From NCBI GenBank assembly GCA_030837425.1, contig JAUPLJ010000011.1:1-12375 (forward strand): a DNA stretch of 12,375 nt. The letters are read 5' to 3'. The position numbers and the translations under genes were made by a program. The notes beneath the pieces were generated by a model. That model was not told the DNA's origin. It was given only the letters and a program-made list of their open reading frames with translations, and made no database searches. This document shows, piece after piece, positions 11,697-12,375 of the stretch; within the stretch, counting starts at the first letter, position 1, and the number at the start of each line of letters is the position of its first letter. This DNA is from Patescibacteria group bacterium. Lineage in GTDB: Bacteria > Patescibacteriota > Minisyncoccia > Phycocordibacterales > UBA5272.

Positions 11697-12375
11697 ATGA
11701 AACAAATAATTAAACATTTTAAAACCATAGCTTTCTTTTTAGGATTTTCTTTAGACTTATTTTTTTTACCTAAGGTGACATCTCCATATTATGTGTGGGT
11801 AGGATTGATAGATGTAGGATTAGTCTTTACTTTAATTGTGATAAGACAATCTATCAAAGGGTATATGCATCGTAAAATAAGATCTGTAAAAAGAGATCTA
11901 GGTTTATTTGAAGATAGACATGAGAAAATAAGAGAAAAGACAGGAGTCATTTTTAGTATTTTAGAAAAAATGAATTCTTCAATAACCTATTTAGTATCAT
12001 TTTTTCTGGGAACCTTCTTAGCTCACACATTAGTTTATTATTTTAGAAGCTCAGATGTTTTACAAGTCTGGCCAATCTTTGCAATGGTAGCTTTATCTAT
12101 AATATCAAATGAATTTTTATATGGAATAGTGCCAGACATACTACTTTATTTTGTAGCTCTGACACTGTATATACTATTCAACGTTCCTATATTTTTAAAC
12201 AAAGTTAATAATAGTACTTTTTTAATTTCTATTTTAATTTCTGTGGTTGTTATATCCATATTAACCCTTATTTTACAAAGGATTTTTTTATCGAAAAAAG
12301 ATTTTTTATTTTTAATAATATTTTCGATTCTTTTTCCATTTTTAATTTTAAGGCTTTATTATTTAAACTATATAC
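11697..12375 (+). CDS. Partial polytopic membrane protein, DUF2914-like N-terminal region
   Basis: 226 codons are open from the ATG at 11697 to the right edge without a stop, so the C-terminus is missing. There are about six to seven membrane helices (roughly 10-25, 33-50, 95-114, 125-140, 146-165, 173-195 and 203-224). A charged cytoplasmic loop lies at 52-90 (HRKIRSVKRDLGLFEDRHEK). The features FFLGFSLDLFFLP near the start, then YYFRSS (114-119), W125 and SNE (137-139), resemble the membrane part of DUF2914 proteins that I recall from Parcubacteria ('GF..D', 'YFRSA...WPF...NE'). A DUF2914 domain should follow outside the window if that is right. No function is assigned. There is no Shine-Dalgarno. 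Confidence 0.7.
   Translation, partial: MKQIIKHFKTIAFFLGFSLDLFFLPKVTSPYYVWVGLIDVGLVFTLIVIRQSIKGYMHRKIRSVKRDLGLFEDRHEKIREKTGVIFSILEKMNSSITYLVSFFLGTFLAHTLVYYFRSSDVLQVWPIFAMVALSIISNEFLYGIVPDILLYFVALTLYILFNVPIFLNKVNNSTFLISILISVVVISILTLILQRIFLSKKDFLFLIIFSILFPFLILRLYYLNYI

Overview
The window is AT-rich, bacterial and densely coded. It looks like a chromosome fragment of a Candidate Phyla Radiation / Patescibacteria (Parcubacteria-like) organism. The basis is low GC, small housekeeping genes, ComEC split into two genes, a minimal zinc-ribbon L28, tRNAs without an encoded CCA end, and short membrane or secreted proteins of types I recall mainly from that group. This placement is inference; there is no rRNA here to anchor it.

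Layout. From 1 to about 10.8 kb almost everything is on the minus strand: a partial single-pass membrane protein (1-296), a secreted peptidoglycan-binding / InlB-like repeat protein (451-1737), an M50 site-2-type protease (1875-2582), then recJ - rnhA - comEC channel - ComEC-type metallohydrolase (7700 down to 2938), cca (8286-9800), tRNA-Arg(UCG), tRNA-Gly(GCC) and ung (10121-10798). Only two genes interrupt this on the plus strand, rpmB (L28, 2693-2896) and a small Tyr-rich secreted protein (7914-8219). Each is closed by a convergent, probably bidirectional terminator. After a 475-base non-coding gap (10799-11273) the direction flips, and yraN and a partial DUF2914-like membrane protein run on the plus strand. 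Five genes handle nucleic acid: recJ, rnhA, ung and yraN, plus the comEC pair for DNA uptake. They suggest a repair/recombination/uptake neighbourhood.

The most interesting part is the divergent gap at 10799-11273. It holds a parS-like palindrome (13/16 to the Bacillus consensus), four degenerate copies at 46-58 base intervals, a one-mismatch DnaA box, and a cluster of TAAA(A/C)GACA words. Together with the strand switch this makes it a candidate replication-origin/centromere region, away from any dnaA gene visible here.

A second theme is regulatory. Minus-strand promoters share a TTGTCT-like -35 and a 16-base spacer to TATAAT. Three of them carry a DnaA box (two perfect, one with a mismatch) 18-19 bases upstream of the -35. 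Two of those three are near-identical copies, each followed by a hairpin plus U-rich tract before the start codon, like an attenuator or short RNA. Shine-Dalgarno sequences are nearly absent, and several -10 boxes lie so close to the ATG that the mRNAs look leaderless. A short independent RNA gene with its own promoter and strong terminator probably sits at about 7782-7834.
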